A stretch of 44,118 nt of DNA from Wenzhouxiangella sp. (GCA_007134485.1 SLKT01000159.1:1-44118), one strand, 5' to 3'; shown: positions 18,127-26,566, counted from the first letter of the stretch. Notes: a model not told the origin generated them from the sequence alone. Made by a program: numbers and translations.

Positions 18127-18684
18127 ATGCTGCGCTTTTCCATACTGTTTGTCGTCATGCTGCTGGGGTTGTTTACCCTGGAGGTGCTCCAGCCGGTCCA
18201 GGATGCCGTCATCCTGCCATTTACCGCCGGGATCGCCCATGTCAGCGTGTTCCTCATCGAGTTGTTCGATGAGGGTGTGGTTTCGGCCGGAAAGGTGATT
18301 CGTGATCTCGATACCGGTTTCGCGATCAGTATCGAGCCGGGCTGTAATGGTGTCGAGGCGCTGATCATCCTGTTTGCCGCCATCTTTGCCTTTCCGGCAT
18401 CGCTCAAGCACAAGCTGATCGGCTTCGCGATCGGGTTCGTCGCCATCCAGTCATTGAATCTGGTGCGCATCATCAGCCTGTTTTACCTCGGCCAGTGGAA
18501 CATGACCTGGTTCAACTGGTTTCATTTGTACCTGTGGCAGGCGCTGATCATACTGGACGCACTGGTCGTCTGGCTGATCTGGTTGCGCATGCTGCCACCC
18601 ATGAAGATCGGCGGCGGAGGGGATGATTCCGGCGGTTCACGCGATTCCGATTCGGATGACGACCTCGTTACCGCAACGACATGA
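18127..18684 (+). CDS. xrtH: Exosortase H (XrtH-type membrane cysteine protease)
   Basis: A 185-residue multi-pass inner-membrane protein with the exosortase catalytic set: Cys73 in EPGCNGVEALIIL, Arg114 in LNLVRIISLFYLG and His133 in WFNWFHLYLWQ. The short length and this motif style match the H-type exosortase, whose established targets carry an IPTLxxWG C-terminal sorting tail. Such enzymes process and anchor or release surface proteins after Sec export. The C-terminus is an unusual Gly/Ser/Asp tail (SGGSRDSDSDDDLV). The ATG at 18127 was chosen by homology; sequence before it shows no membrane segment. It overlaps the next gene by 4 bp. No IPTL-tailed substrate is encoded in the window. 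Confidence 0.85.
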   Translation: MLRFSILFVVMLLGLFTLEVLQPVQDAVILPFTAGIAHVSVFLIELFDEGVVSAGKVIRDLDTGFAISIEPGCNGVEALIILFAAIFAFPASLKHKLIGFAIGFVAIQSLNLVRIISLFYLGQWNMTWFNWFHLYLWQALIILDALVVWLIWLRMLPPMKIGGGGDDSGGSRDSDSDDDLVTATT

Positions 18685-19490
18685 AGCGACTGCTGATTGC
18701 CGGTTGCGGGGACATCGGCATCCGGTTGGCCGGAACGCTCGATCCCGAGGCCTGGACAACGGTTGGGTTGCGACGTACCCCAGCCGCACTGCCTGACCCG
18801 GTTTCACAAGTCACGGCCGATCTGCTTGCTCCCCAATCCCTCACGAGCGTGGCCGGTCATTGGGACGCTGTGATCTACCAGGCAACGCCTGATCAGCGCG
18901 ATCCCGAGGCGTATCGCAAGGCCTATGTCGAGGGGCTGAAAAATCTGCTGTCCACGGTGCAGGCAGACCGGCTGATCTTCGTATCAAGCACTGCTGTATA
19001 TGGTCAGGATGACGGCAGCGAAGTGGACGAACGCTCGATCACGCAACCGTCGGCGTTCAATGGCCGCATTCTTCTCGAAGCCGAACAACTGGCACTTGAC
19101 GTCGGAGGGCTGGTGGTCCGATTTTCCGGGATATACGGTCCCGGCCGGGAGTTCCTGATCAACCAGGTGCGCAACGGCAAGGCCCGTTGCCGAGAGCATC
19201 CGCCACAATGGACCAATCGGATCCATGCCGACGATTGTGCCGCGGTGTTGGCGCATGTGCTGCAATTGCCATCCCCGGAATCGCTTTACTGCGCCAGTGA
19301 TGATCATCCCGCCCCGCGCTGTCAGGTCGTGGATTGGCTGGCGGGCCAATTGGGCGTGGCCGCGCCGGCCCGGGAAGCATCGAATGCATCCGGCCAGGGC
19401 AAGCGCATATCCAATCAGCGCTTGCGTGCCTCGGGTTATGATTTCCGTTATCCCGACTTTCGCACCGGCTATGGAGCCTTGTTGCAATGA
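18681..19490 (+). CDS. NAD(P)-dependent epimerase/dehydratase-like SDR (YeeZ type)
   Basis: A 269-residue extended SDR. The N-terminal nucleotide motif is LIAGCGDIGIRLA (GxGxxG), with FVSSTAVYGQ in the core and RFSGIYGPGREFL after it. The usual YxxxK catalytic pair is not intact: the equivalent region reads AFNGRILLEAEQ, as in the YeeZ-like group, so classical epimerase activity is doubtful. The substrate is unknown. Its ATG overlaps the exosortase stop and its stop overlaps pdxH, so the three genes are coupled. Confidence 0.8.
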   Translation: MKRLLIAGCGDIGIRLAGTLDPEAWTTVGLRRTPAALPDPVSQVTADLLAPQSLTSVAGHWDAVIYQATPDQRDPEAYRKAYVEGLKNLLSTVQADRLIFVSSTAVYGQDDGSEVDERSITQPSAFNGRILLEAEQLALDVGGLVVRFSGIYGPGREFLINQVRNGKARCREHPPQWTNRIHADDCAAVLAHVLQLPSPESLYCASDDHPAPRCQVVDWLAGQLGVAAPAREASNASGQGKRISNQRLRASGYDFRYPDFRTGYGALLQ

Positions 19491-20077
19491 GCACACCAAT
19501 GACTTCTGAAATGCTGTCTCGCTTTCGTCAGGGTTTCGAGCGCGCCCAGGCCGCCGGGGTGCCCGAACCCACGGCCATGACCGTGGCCACGGTCGACGCG
19601 CACAATCGTCCGACCGCGCGAACCCTTCTGCTCAAGGATGCCGACCAGGGTGGCTTTGTCTTCTACACCAACCTGCAGTCTCGCAAGGGCCAGCACCTGG
19701 CGAAGAATACTGCTGTGTCGCTGGTGTTCTGGTGGCGTGAAATCGAAGAGCAGGTTGTGGTCGAAGGCACTGTCGAGCCGGTCAGCGTGGTCGAGGCCGA
19801 TGCCTATTTCGCCAGTCGACCCCGTGGCAGCCAGATCGGCGCCTGGGCCTCGCTGCAATCGAAGCCACTGGCCGATCGCCAGGAGCTCGTCGACCGGATT
19901 GCTGAGATTGAGAAACGCTACGAAGGCCGCGAAGTGCCCCGTCCGGAACACTGGTCCGGCTTCCGCACCCGCCCCCATCGGGTCGAATTCTGGTACGGCA
20001 AGAAGTATCGGCTGCACGAGCGGGTGTGTTATGAGCTGGTAGACGGCGATTGGGAAGAGGGGTTGTTGTATCCGTGA
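19487..20077 (+). CDS. pdxH: Pyridoxamine 5'-phosphate oxidase
   Basis: A 196-residue FMN enzyme oxidising pyridoxamine- or pyridoxine-phosphate to pyridoxal phosphate. Conserved elements: RTLLLKDAD, FVFYTNLQSRKGQHLAKN (FMN-phosphate contacts), ASRPRGSQIGAWAS and the C-terminal WSGFRTRPHRVEFW block with the substrate-binding Arg/His. Length is slightly short of the E. coli enzyme but complete. It overlaps the upstream SDR by 4 bp. Confidence 0.96.
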   Translation: MSTPMTSEMLSRFRQGFERAQAAGVPEPTAMTVATVDAHNRPTARTLLLKDADQGGFVFYTNLQSRKGQHLAKNTAVSLVFWWREIEEQVVVEGTVEPVSVVEADAYFASRPRGSQIGAWASLQSKPLADRQELVDRIAEIEKRYEGREVPRPEHWSGFRTRPHRVEFWYGKKYRLHERVCYELVDGDWEEGLLYP

Positions 20078-20087
20078 TGAGAAAGGG

Positions 20088-20161
20088 GGAAGACGGGAGA
20101 CGGAAGACGGGAGACGGAGGTCAGAGGTCAGGCTTTTCCGTAAACCGTAAACCGTTAACCG
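20088..20161. repeat. Composite heptad array between pdxH and trmH
   Basis: Three different 7-nt-period arrays are joined: GACGGGA/GACGGAA (20088-20118), AGGTCAG (20118-20132) and CGTAAAC/CGTTAAC (20138-20161). The last one contains the trmH stop codon. Unlike 6051 and 9730, the two ends are not complementary. Confidence 0.75.
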
Positions 20162-20757
20162 TTCTTCTTATACCTATCCAGATCCCGCTGTATCCACCCC
20201 TCGGCCAGCTCCTTCCACGGTGACTCGTCCAGCGACTTCGGCTCGTACATCCCGGCCGCCTGGCGTTGGCGCTGGGCTTCATAGAGAACCAGCGCGGTGG
20301 CCACCGAAACGTTCAGTGACTGGGCCATGCCGGCCATGGGGATGATGATTTGCTGGTCGATCAAGGCAAGCGCCTCGTCGCTGACGCCGAACTTCTCGGT
20401 GCCCAGGACAATGACGGTCGGCTGGGTGTAGTCCGGCTGGCGAAAGTCGACGGCCTGGTCGGAAAAGTGAGCGGCATAGATCGTGAACCCCTGCTCACGC
20501 AACAGCTCGAGACCACTGGGGGTGTCGCGATGGCGAACCAGTTCCACCCAGCGCTGTGCGCCTTGTGAAGTGTGGTTGAGTTTCGGGATGCCGTCGCTGC
20601 CGGGTACGGCATGGGCGCGCATGACACCGACGGCATCGCAGGTGCGCAACACCGCGGCCACGTTATGCGGTTTGTGAACCCGCTCCATGAATACGCTCAG
20701 GTCAGGCTGGCGGCGGGCGGCAACCTGTTGGATGCGGGTCTTGCGTTCCGGTGTCAT
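20155..20757 (-). CDS. trmH: tRNA (guanosine(18)-2'-O)-methyltransferase
   Basis: A 200-residue SPOUT-class methyltransferase modifying G18 of tRNA D-loops. The N-terminal ARRQPDLSVFMERVHKPHNV segment is nearly identical in style to E. coli TrmH. The SAM-binding trefoil knot is built from IVLGTEKFGVSDEAL, IIIPMAGMAQSLNVSVA and LVLYEAQRQRQ. The stop codon falls within the CGTTAAC repeat array. It is divergent from the next gene by a few bases. Confidence 0.94.
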   Translation of the reverse strand: MTPERKTRIQQVAARRQPDLSVFMERVHKPHNVAAVLRTCDAVGVMRAHAVPGSDGIPKLNHTSQGAQRWVELVRHRDTPSGLELLREQGFTIYAAHFSDQAVDFRQPDYTQPTVIVLGTEKFGVSDEALALIDQQIIIPMAGMAQSLNVSVATALVLYEAQRQRQAAGMYEPKSLDESPWKELAEGWIQRDLDRYKKNG

Positions 20758-20775
20758 GGCGGTATGGTAGCGGTA

Positions 20776-21297
20776 ATGGGTGTGAGATGGATCATTCTGT
20801 TGCTGATGCTGCTTGGCTCTCCATCGGTCGGGGCCGAGGAAGACCCGCCATTTGACGAATTCATGGCCCTGATCGAGCGAACGCTGGATACCACCGGCCC
20901 CGGAAACCAGGCGGGTGATCGATCCGAACTATTCCGTTATACCGAAACCGGTTGGGAAGTTCGCATGATGACGCTCTGGGACGGCGATCAGTGGCGATTG
21001 CTCGCCCTGCGCATGCATCATCCGGAGCGGATCACCGAAATCGAGGGTCAGTGGCAGGAGCGCTATGAGCGTCTGCTGGCCAGCATCGACCGAGAGCGCC
21101 TGCCCGAATTGCCCTTGCCGGACCTGTTCGATGTGCCGCCGCCGGACTACAACCCGGCATTGCCGGAGGAGCTGCGCAGCCGGCGCTTCACGCATGATGG
21201 TTTCTGGTACGAAGTCCGATGGTATAACGCCGGCGGCGTCGATGATCGCGCCCGCTGGGCCATCCGCAGCTACGAACTGGTTGCCCTTCCGCAATGA
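20776..21297 (+). CDS. Exported hypothetical protein
   Basis: A 173-residue protein with an N-terminal hydrophobic signal segment (WIILLLMLLGSPSVGA, cleavage around residue 20). The mature part is acidic and rich in Trp, Arg and Glu, with a Pro-rich stretch (LPLPDLFDVPPPDYNPALP). No family is recognised. An in-frame ATG at 20764 is an alternative start; neither has a good ribosome-binding site. It is divergent from trmH, whose start is 18 nt away, and ends 20 nt before dispersed repeat copy B. Confidence 0.65.
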   Translation: MGVRWIILLLMLLGSPSVGAEEDPPFDEFMALIERTLDTTGPGNQAGDRSELFRYTETGWEVRMMTLWDGDQWRLLALRMHHPERITEIEGQWQERYERLLASIDRERLPELPLPDLFDVPPPDYNPALPEELRSRRFTHDGFWYEVRWYNAGGVDDRARWAIRSYELVALPQ

Positions 21298-21317
21298 TCC
21301 CCAGCAATAACCTTCAT

Positions 21318-21484
21318 GATTACTCAGTGCGCGGGCTTCGTTCCGGCCAACGCCGTCCTCGGGCGGTGAATTCCGCTTCAGTTCGACGCGGTGGCGAGGC
21401 CTTCAGCGAAATCCACCACCCGAGGACGGCTTGCAGTATTGACGTCCATCGATACTGCCAACGCCTGCTGAGACGCGACGCTAC
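21318..21484. repeat. Palindromic dispersed element, copy B (about 167 bp)
   Basis: Nearly identical to copy C (about six differences by eye over 160 bases). The left terminus has lost about nine bases of the GATTAGCGTCGTGTCTCAG end; the right terminus is CTGAGACGCGACG. The inner stem near 21351-21369 pairs with 21412-21432. It lies between the convergent exported-protein and DUF4426 genes. Confidence 0.88.
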
Positions 21485-21490
21485 TTTGCA

Positions 21491-21510
21491 TCTTCGCGTC
21501 TTCGCGTTCA
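21491..21510. repeat. Short TTCGCGTC repeat
   Basis: CTTCGCGTCTTCGCG directly follows dispersed copy B, at the 3' end of the DUF4426 gene. It resembles the CTCCGCGTCTCTGCGG-type arms of the palindrome at 36040-36125. Confidence 0.5.
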
Positions 21511-21522
21511 GCAGGTTTTTTA

Positions 21523-21972
21523 TCAGTCGGTATAAAACTGCCGCCGGAAGGTGAATTCGTGGGGCGCGCCAGTGTGCCCGTCCGGACTGACATTGATGCG
21601 AAAGTTGATGTTTTCTTCCTGTCGAAAGCGAAAGGTGCCGATGTAGTAAATGGCATCCTGGTCCCGAATTTCGCGCATTTCGATGTCGCGGCGCTGTCCG
21701 GCCAGGTTGACGGCCGTGGCACTGACTCGGGCGGTTACGGCCTCATCGCCTTCATCATCGGCGCGCAGCACGGCGATGTTGAGCAGGGCTCGGGTGCCGG
21801 AGCGCTGGATATCGTAGGCACTTGCGGTCTCCGGGTCGAGCAGGTTGGTATTCATGGTGTTGTAATGAATCGAGTACTCGCCGAACTGCTCGGCCTGGCC
21901 CGCTCGCACATCCATCATGCCCGGTACCGCGATGGTCAGGATCATGGCGACAGTCATGGTTCGAATCATCAT
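21523..21972 (-). CDS. DUF4426 periplasmic protein
   Basis: A 149-residue exported protein. The signal peptide covers about residues 1-25 (VAMILTIAVPGMM core). The mature start GQAEQFGEYSIHYNTMNTNL and an FRFRQEENINFRINVSPDG block match the DUF4426 family, commonly found beside yggT/proC/yggS or metXW in gammaproteobacteria. The function is unknown. The ATG at 21972 is preferred because GGAG lies 7 nt upstream; an ATG eight codons earlier is open. It is the last gene of yggS-proC-yggT-DUF4426. Confidence 0.85.
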   Translation of the reverse strand: MMIRTMTVAMILTIAVPGMMDVRAGQAEQFGEYSIHYNTMNTNLLDPETASAYDIQRSGTRALLNIAVLRADDEGDEAVTARVSATAVNLAGQRRDIEMREIRDQDAIYYIGTFRFRQEENINFRINVSPDGHTGAPHEFTFRRQFYTD

Positions 21973-21996
21973 CGGTTTTCTCCGTGTCCGCTGCAT

Positions 21997-22536
21997 TCAA
22001 ACGCCGAGCAGAATGATCAGAAACTGAATTCCGATGATGGCGACCAGCGGCGACAGGTCGAAGCCCCCCAGGGGCGGCAGCACGCGTCGGATCGGCGCCA
22101 GCACCGGGTCGGTGAGCTGAAAGATCAGGGGCACGATGGGGTGGCGGAAGTTCTGCCCGACCCAGGACAGGATCACGCCGATGATGATCAGGATCAGGTA
22201 CAGAACCAGCAGCAACCGGACCAGTTTCATGGCGGCCAGAAGAGTCAGCACCAGCGGGTCCGGCGGGTAGCCGCCGATGGCCCCCACAATCACCAGCCCG
22301 ATCAGCTGAATCACGTACAGCACCACGATCGCGGCGATGTTGACGCGACCGATCGGCGGCAGGACTTTCGACAGCGGTCGCACCAGTGGGTCGGTCAGTT
22401 TGACCAGCAATTGCACTACCGGGTTGTAGAAGTCGGCCTTGACGGATTCCAGCAGCAGTCGAAGCATCAGGGCCACCAGGTACAGGTGGATGATGGTTTC
22501 GATCAGAAACGAAAACGCGGCGGTTGGCGAACCCAT
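21997..22536 (-). CDS. YggT family membrane protein
   Basis: A 179-residue inner-membrane protein with two YggT repeats, each a hydrophobic pair around a conserved loop: TDPLVRPLSKVLPPIG and TDPVLAPIRRVLPPLG. About four membrane segments. The family is linked with osmotic or ion homeostasis in some bacteria and with cell division/photosystem roles in plants; the molecular activity here is unknown. The start ATG overlaps the proC stop by one base (TGATG). Confidence 0.92.
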   Translation of the reverse strand: MGSPTAAFSFLIETIIHLYLVALMLRLLLESVKADFYNPVVQLLVKLTDPLVRPLSKVLPPIGRVNIAAIVVLYVIQLIGLVIVGAIGGYPPDPLVLTLLAAMKLVRLLLVLYLILIIIGVILSWVGQNFRHPIVPLIFQLTDPVLAPIRRVLPPLGGFDLSPLVAIIGIQFLIILLGV

Positions 22537-23360
22537 CAGCCGGCCCCCAGTTCACGGCCGCGGCGAATCGCGGCATCAACCGCCTGGCGAACCAGCCGTT
22601 CGAAGTCGTTGGAGTTCAGGCTGTTCAGCGCGGCCTCCGTGGTGCCGCCCGGAGAGGTCACCCGGCGCCTCAACTCCGTGGTTTCCAGTTCGGAACGTGC
22701 CAGCATCGTGCCGGCCCCGAAGGCGGTCTGGCGCGCCAGGCGGGCGGCAGTTTCGGCGGGCAAACCGGCGTCCACTCCGGCTCGGGCAAGATGCTCGGCC
22801 AGGGCGAAGAAATAGGCCGGACCCGACCCGGACACCGCCGTGACCACATCCATCAGATCCTCGGATTCGATCCACACGGCATCACCCGCGCTGCCGAGCA
22901 CTTTCGCGGCCTGCTCTCGCTGTGCTGCACTGACCTGCTGGTTGGCGACCATGCCGGTTATGCCGGTACCATACAGGGCCGGGGTGTTGGGCATGGCCCG
23001 GACCAGCGCATGATGCTCACCCAGCCCGGCAGCCAGGCGTGCCAGCGGAATGCCTGCAGCCACACTGATGATCAGCACATGCTCGTCCACGGCATTTCTG
23101 ATCGAGGCCAATACCTCATCCATGATCTGTGGTTTGACCGCCAGCACGACCACACTCCGGCCGGTCACGGCCTCCGCGTTGTCCTGACTGGTACGAATGC
23201 CAAAGTCCGATTCGGCGGCATTGCGCTGGGCCGCGCTGGGGTCGGAAACGGTGATGTGATCGGCATCCACGCCGGACTTGATCAATCCGCCGATCAGGGC
23301 ACGCGCCATGTTGCCGCCACCGATGAAGGTGATGGTTGGATCGAGGGCTTTTGAGGTCAT
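22536..23360 (-). CDS. proC: Pyrroline-5-carboxylate reductase
   Basis: A 274-residue NAD(P)H enzyme catalysing the last step of proline synthesis. The Rossmann motif is FIGGGNMARALIGGL. Other markers are VLAVKPQIM, RAMPNTPALYGTGITGM and the C-terminal signature AVSGSGPAYFF with RRRVTSPGGTTEAAL. The ATG at 23360 lies within the end of yggS (4-bp overlap). Confidence 0.96.
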   Translation of the reverse strand: MTSKALDPTITFIGGGNMARALIGGLIKSGVDADHITVSDPSAAQRNAAESDFGIRTSQDNAEAVTGRSVVVLAVKPQIMDEVLASIRNAVDEHVLIISVAAGIPLARLAAGLGEHHALVRAMPNTPALYGTGITGMVANQQVSAAQREQAAKVLGSAGDAVWIESEDLMDVVTAVSGSGPAYFFALAEHLARAGVDAGLPAETAARLARQTAFGAGTMLARSELETTELRRRVTSPGGTTEAALNSLNSNDFERLVRQAVDAAIRRGRELGAG

Positions 23361-24067
23361 GGTGGGTATTGTAATGGACGACGGGTGCCAAACAACGCCG
23401 TGCCGACCCGAACCATGGTGCTGCCGGCGGCAATGGCGGCTTCCAGGTCCGCGGTCATGCCGGCCGACAGGGTATCGACCGGGTAATTTTCCGCCAGCTG
23501 TTCCTGGAGCCGCCGCAACTTTTCGAACACAGCCAGCTGCGCGTCGTAAGCCTCGCGAGGGGCCGGGATGGCCATCAGTCCACGCAGTTTCAGCTTGGGG
23601 GCAGCGGCAATTAGCTCGGCCAGCTCGCCGATTTGGTCGGGCTGGCATCCGGCCTTTTGCGGCTCGTCATCCAGGTTGACCTGGATGAGTACGTTCAAGG
23701 CAGCGTGGTCGTCGGGACGCTGCTCGGCCAGTCGCCGGATGATCTTCGGCCGGTCCACGCTCTGGACCCAGTCGAAATGCGCTGCGATTGCACGGGTCTT
23801 GTTCGACTGGATCGGGCCGATGAAATGCCATTCCAGGTCCAGTTTTTCCAGCGCCTTGATCTTGTCGAGCGCCTGATCGACGTAATTTTCACCGAATGCT
23901 CGCTGGCCCAGTCCGGCAACAGCGTCAATGGCCTGGGCCGTCTGCTGCTTGCTGACGGCCAGTAGCGAGATTTCCTCAATGCTGCGCCCGGCCTGTCTGC
24001 AGGCCGCGGAAAGTCGCATTTGAAGATCGGACCAATTATTCTGCAAATTGTGATTGTCTGGTGACAT
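23357..24067 (-). CDS. yggS: YggS-family PLP homeostasis protein
   Basis: A 236-residue alanine-racemase-like TIM-barrel protein that binds PLP and balances vitamin B6 and amino/keto acid pools. The PLP lysine is Lys40 in LLAVSKQQTA. Also visible are FGENYVDQAL, WHFIGPIQSNKTR, and the phosphate-binding C-terminal block with GSTMVRVGTALFGTR. It leads the operon with proC, yggT and the DUF4426 gene, and is divergent from pilT by 85 bp. Presence of pdxH nearby is notable but they are in separate operons. Confidence 0.94.
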   Translation of the reverse strand: MSPDNHNLQNNWSDLQMRLSAACRQAGRSIEEISLLAVSKQQTAQAIDAVAGLGQRAFGENYVDQALDKIKALEKLDLEWHFIGPIQSNKTRAIAAHFDWVQSVDRPKIIRRLAEQRPDDHAALNVLIQVNLDDEPQKAGCQPDQIGELAELIAAAPKLKLRGLMAIPAPREAYDAQLAVFEKLRRLQEQLAENYPVDTLSAGMTADLEAAIAAGSTMVRVGTALFGTRRPLQYPP

Positions 24068-24152
24068 GCGCTAATATCGGAGTCTGGGCTTGAAATGAAG
24101 AAAATACCGGATCACGGTCGGCTCTTTCGGGGCACATTGGACAAGGACGAAT

Positions 24153-25190
24153 ATGGACATTACCGAACTACTCGCATTTACCGTCAAGAACAAGGCCTCG
24201 GACCTGCACGTGTCCGCCGGTCTGCCACCGATGATTCGCGTGGACGGCGATATTCATCGAATCAATACACCGGCCATCGAGAACAAGGACATGGCCGAGT
24301 TGGTGTATTCGACCATGAACGATCACCAGCGGCGTGATTACGAGGCCAATCTGGAAGTCGACTTCTCCTACAACGTGCCCGGCCTGGCCCGGTTTCGCGT
24401 CAACGCCTTCCATCACCACCGCGGCATTGGTGCAGCGTTTCGAGTCATTCCCAACGAAATCTGGACGCTTGAGGACATTCATGCTCCGGCGGTGTTCAAG
24501 GATATCATCGAGGTGCCGCGCGGCCTGATTCTGGTGACCGGGCCGACCGGGTCGGGTAAGTCAACCACGCTGGCGGCCATGATTGATCACCTCAACAAGA
24601 CCGTGCCCGGACACGTCCTGACCATCGAGGATCCGATCGAATTCGTGCACACCTCGCAGCGTTGCCTGATCAATCAGCGCGAGGTCAAGCGTGACACCCA
24701 CGGGTTCAATCAGGCGTTGCGCTCAGCATTGCGCGAGGATCCCGACATCATTCTGGTCGGAGAATTGCGCGATATCGAAACCGTTCGCCTGGCGTTGACA
24801 GCCGCCGAAACCGGTCACGTGGTCTTCGCCACCTTGCATACCTCGTCGGCCCCGAAGACCATTGACCGTATCATCGATGTGTTTCCCGGAGAAGAAAAAC
24901 CGATCGTGCGCTCCATGCTCTCGGAATCCCTGAGGGCCGTCATTTCCCAGACCCTGCTCAAACGGGTCACCGGCGGACGAGTCGGCGCCCACGAGATCAT
25001 GGTGGCCACACCCGCCATCCGCAACCTGATTCGCGAGGACAAGGTGGCCCAGATGTATTCGGCCATCCAGACCGGACAGAATGTCGGCATGACCACGCTG
25101 GATCAAAGCCTGATCGACCTGGTCCGTCGCGGTGTCGTGGCCAAACCCGAAGCCATGCGCAAGGCCCAGAACAAGACCGCTCTGGCATGA
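24153..25190 (+). CDS. pilT: Type IV pilus retraction ATPase PilT
   Basis: A 345-residue hexameric motor that powers pilus retraction and twitching. The N-terminal PAS-like domain begins ITELLAFTVKNKASDLH. The Walker A motif is TGPTGSGKST with Lys136. An Asp box (IEDPIEFVH), Walker B (IILVGELRDIET) and His box (HVVFATLHT) follow, and the AIRNLIRE motif near the C-terminus is required for retraction in known PilT. The ATG at 24153 follows weak GGACAAGGA. pilU follows after 37 nt. Confidence 0.97.
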   Translation: MDITELLAFTVKNKASDLHVSAGLPPMIRVDGDIHRINTPAIENKDMAELVYSTMNDHQRRDYEANLEVDFSYNVPGLARFRVNAFHHHRGIGAAFRVIPNEIWTLEDIHAPAVFKDIIEVPRGLILVTGPTGSGKSTTLAAMIDHLNKTVPGHVLTIEDPIEFVHTSQRCLINQREVKRDTHGFNQALRSALREDPDIILVGELRDIETVRLALTAAETGHVVFATLHTSSAPKTIDRIIDVFPGEEKPIVRSMLSESLRAVISQTLLKRVTGGRVGAHEIMVATPAIRNLIREDKVAQMYSAIQTGQNVGMTTLDQSLIDLVRRGVVAKPEAMRKAQNKTALA

Positions 25191-25227
25191 TCGGTCGGGG
25201 TCCGAAGTCAGCGCGCAGGAGGTAGAC

Positions 25228-26367
25228 ATGAGCGATAACGTCAAGGACGAAATCAAGAGCTGGCTGCGCCAGTTGCATGACAAGAATGGCTCCGACCTTT
25301 TTGTCACGGTCGGTGCACCGCCATGCGTGAAGGTGCATGGCCGGATCAAGCCTTTGACCCGTGAGGCATTGAATCACGAGATGGTGGTCCGGATCATCGA
25401 CGCCATCATGACCGAAAATCAGCGCAAGGAGTTCCGGGACACCAAGGAATGTCAGTTTGCGGTGTCGCTGGAGGGGGTGGCCCGGTTTCGGGTCAGTGCC
25501 TTCTATCAGCGCAACAGCGTCGGCATGGTCTGTCGCCGGATCGAGACCAAGATCCCGAGTTTCTCCGACCTGGACCTGCCCGAGTCGCTGTCCGAACTGG
25601 CCATGGCCAAGCGAGGTATTGTTACGCTGGTGGGCGCGACCGGCACCGGAAAATCCACGACCCTGGCCGCCATGGTCGGGCATCGCAACTGCAATGCTTC
25701 GGGCCACATCATCAGCATCGAAGACCCGATCGAGTTTGTCCACAAACACCGCAAGAGCCTGGTGACCCAGCGTGAAGTGGGTATCGACACCGAATCATTC
25801 GACATTGCGCTCAAGAACACCCTGCGCCAGGCGCCTGACGTGATCATGATCGGTGAGATTCGAACCCGCGAGTCCATGGAGCAGGCTATCACCTTTGCCG
25901 AAACCGGCCATCTTTGCCTGACCACACTGCACGCCAACAATGCCAACCAGGCCATGGATCGCATGCTGCATTTCTTCCCCGAGGATCGACATCCCCAGGT
26001 GCTGCTTGATTTGTCCTTCAACCTGAAGGCCGTGATCGCCCAGCAATTGGTGCCATCGATCGACGGAGACCGTCGCCATGTGGCCTTGGAAATGCTGATC
26101 AACACGCCCCTGGTCCAGGAGAAGATCCGCAAGGGCAAGGTCGATGAGCTCAAGGGCATCATGAAGGATTCCACGCATCACGGCATGGTCACGTTCGACC
26201 AGAGTCTGCTTAATTTGTACCAGAATGGTCAAATCTCCTACGAGGATGCATTGCGCCATGCCGATTCGGCCAACGATGTTCGGTTGGCCGTCAAACTCAG
26301 TGAAGGCGCCAGCTCGGAGTCGCTCAGTGGCAAGCTCGGTGACCTGGACCTGATCGACAATCGTTGA
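25228..26367 (+). CDS. pilU: PilT-like accessory retraction ATPase PilU
   Basis: A 379-residue PilT paralogue. Walker A is VGATGTGKST with Lys142; it retains the IEDPIEFVHKH Asp box and VIMIGEIRTRE. A longer C-terminal extension beyond the PilT length and the LEMLINTPLVQEKIRKG block are typical of PilU, which assists PilT. A perfect AGGAGG lies 5 nt before the ATG at 25228, much stronger than that of pilT. The pair is co-transcribed. Confidence 0.96.
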   Translation: MSDNVKDEIKSWLRQLHDKNGSDLFVTVGAPPCVKVHGRIKPLTREALNHEMVVRIIDAIMTENQRKEFRDTKECQFAVSLEGVARFRVSAFYQRNSVGMVCRRIETKIPSFSDLDLPESLSELAMAKRGIVTLVGATGTGKSTTLAAMVGHRNCNASGHIISIEDPIEFVHKHRKSLVTQREVGIDTESFDIALKNTLRQAPDVIMIGEIRTRESMEQAITFAETGHLCLTTLHANNANQAMDRMLHFFPEDRHPQVLLDLSFNLKAVIAQQLVPSIDGDRRHVALEMLINTPLVQEKIRKGKVDELKGIMKDSTHHGMVTFDQSLLNLYQNGQISYEDALRHADSANDVRLAVKLSEGASSESLSGKLGDLDLIDNR

Positions 26368-26405
26368 CAATCGGTAACTTTCGGTCAAGAAGTTCCGTGT
26401 GGCCC

Positions 26406-26436
26406 TTAACCGCCCGTTAACCGTGAAAGGCTTAAC
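26406..26436 (+). promoter_or_regulatory. Possible OmpR/PhoP-type operator: three TTAAC boxes
   Basis: TTAAC occurs at 26406-26410, 26417-26421 and 26432-26436, the first two 11 bp apart (one helical turn). Direct repeats with this spacing upstream of an OmpR-family regulator gene suggest an autoregulatory binding site. This is inferred from spacing and position only. Confidence 0.45.
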
Positions 26437-26501
26437 ATCTGAACCTGTTGGTGCCGCCAGAACGCAGCGAGTTCGCACCGACGGTTACGGGGCGATGTGG
26501 G

Positions 26502-26537
26502 CCCGGGCGAGGTAACCTCGCCTGGGTCATTTTTTTC
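26502..26537 (+). terminator. Rho-independent terminator upstream of the response regulator
   Basis: An 11-bp stem (CCCGGGCGAGG against CCTCGCCTGGG, one G-U pair) with a TAA loop is followed by TCATTTTTTT. It is 135 nt after pilU and ends 30 nt before the response regulator ATG. It either ends the pilTU transcript or attenuates a transcript from a promoter upstream of it. Confidence 0.8.
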
Positions 26538-26566
26538 TGTAATGGTGAAAAAGCAGTCAACCTCTG

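Noticed and set aside
24153-26367. pilT-pilU next to yggS-proC as a novel linkage
   Set aside because: This arrangement is common and well known in gammaproteobacteria.
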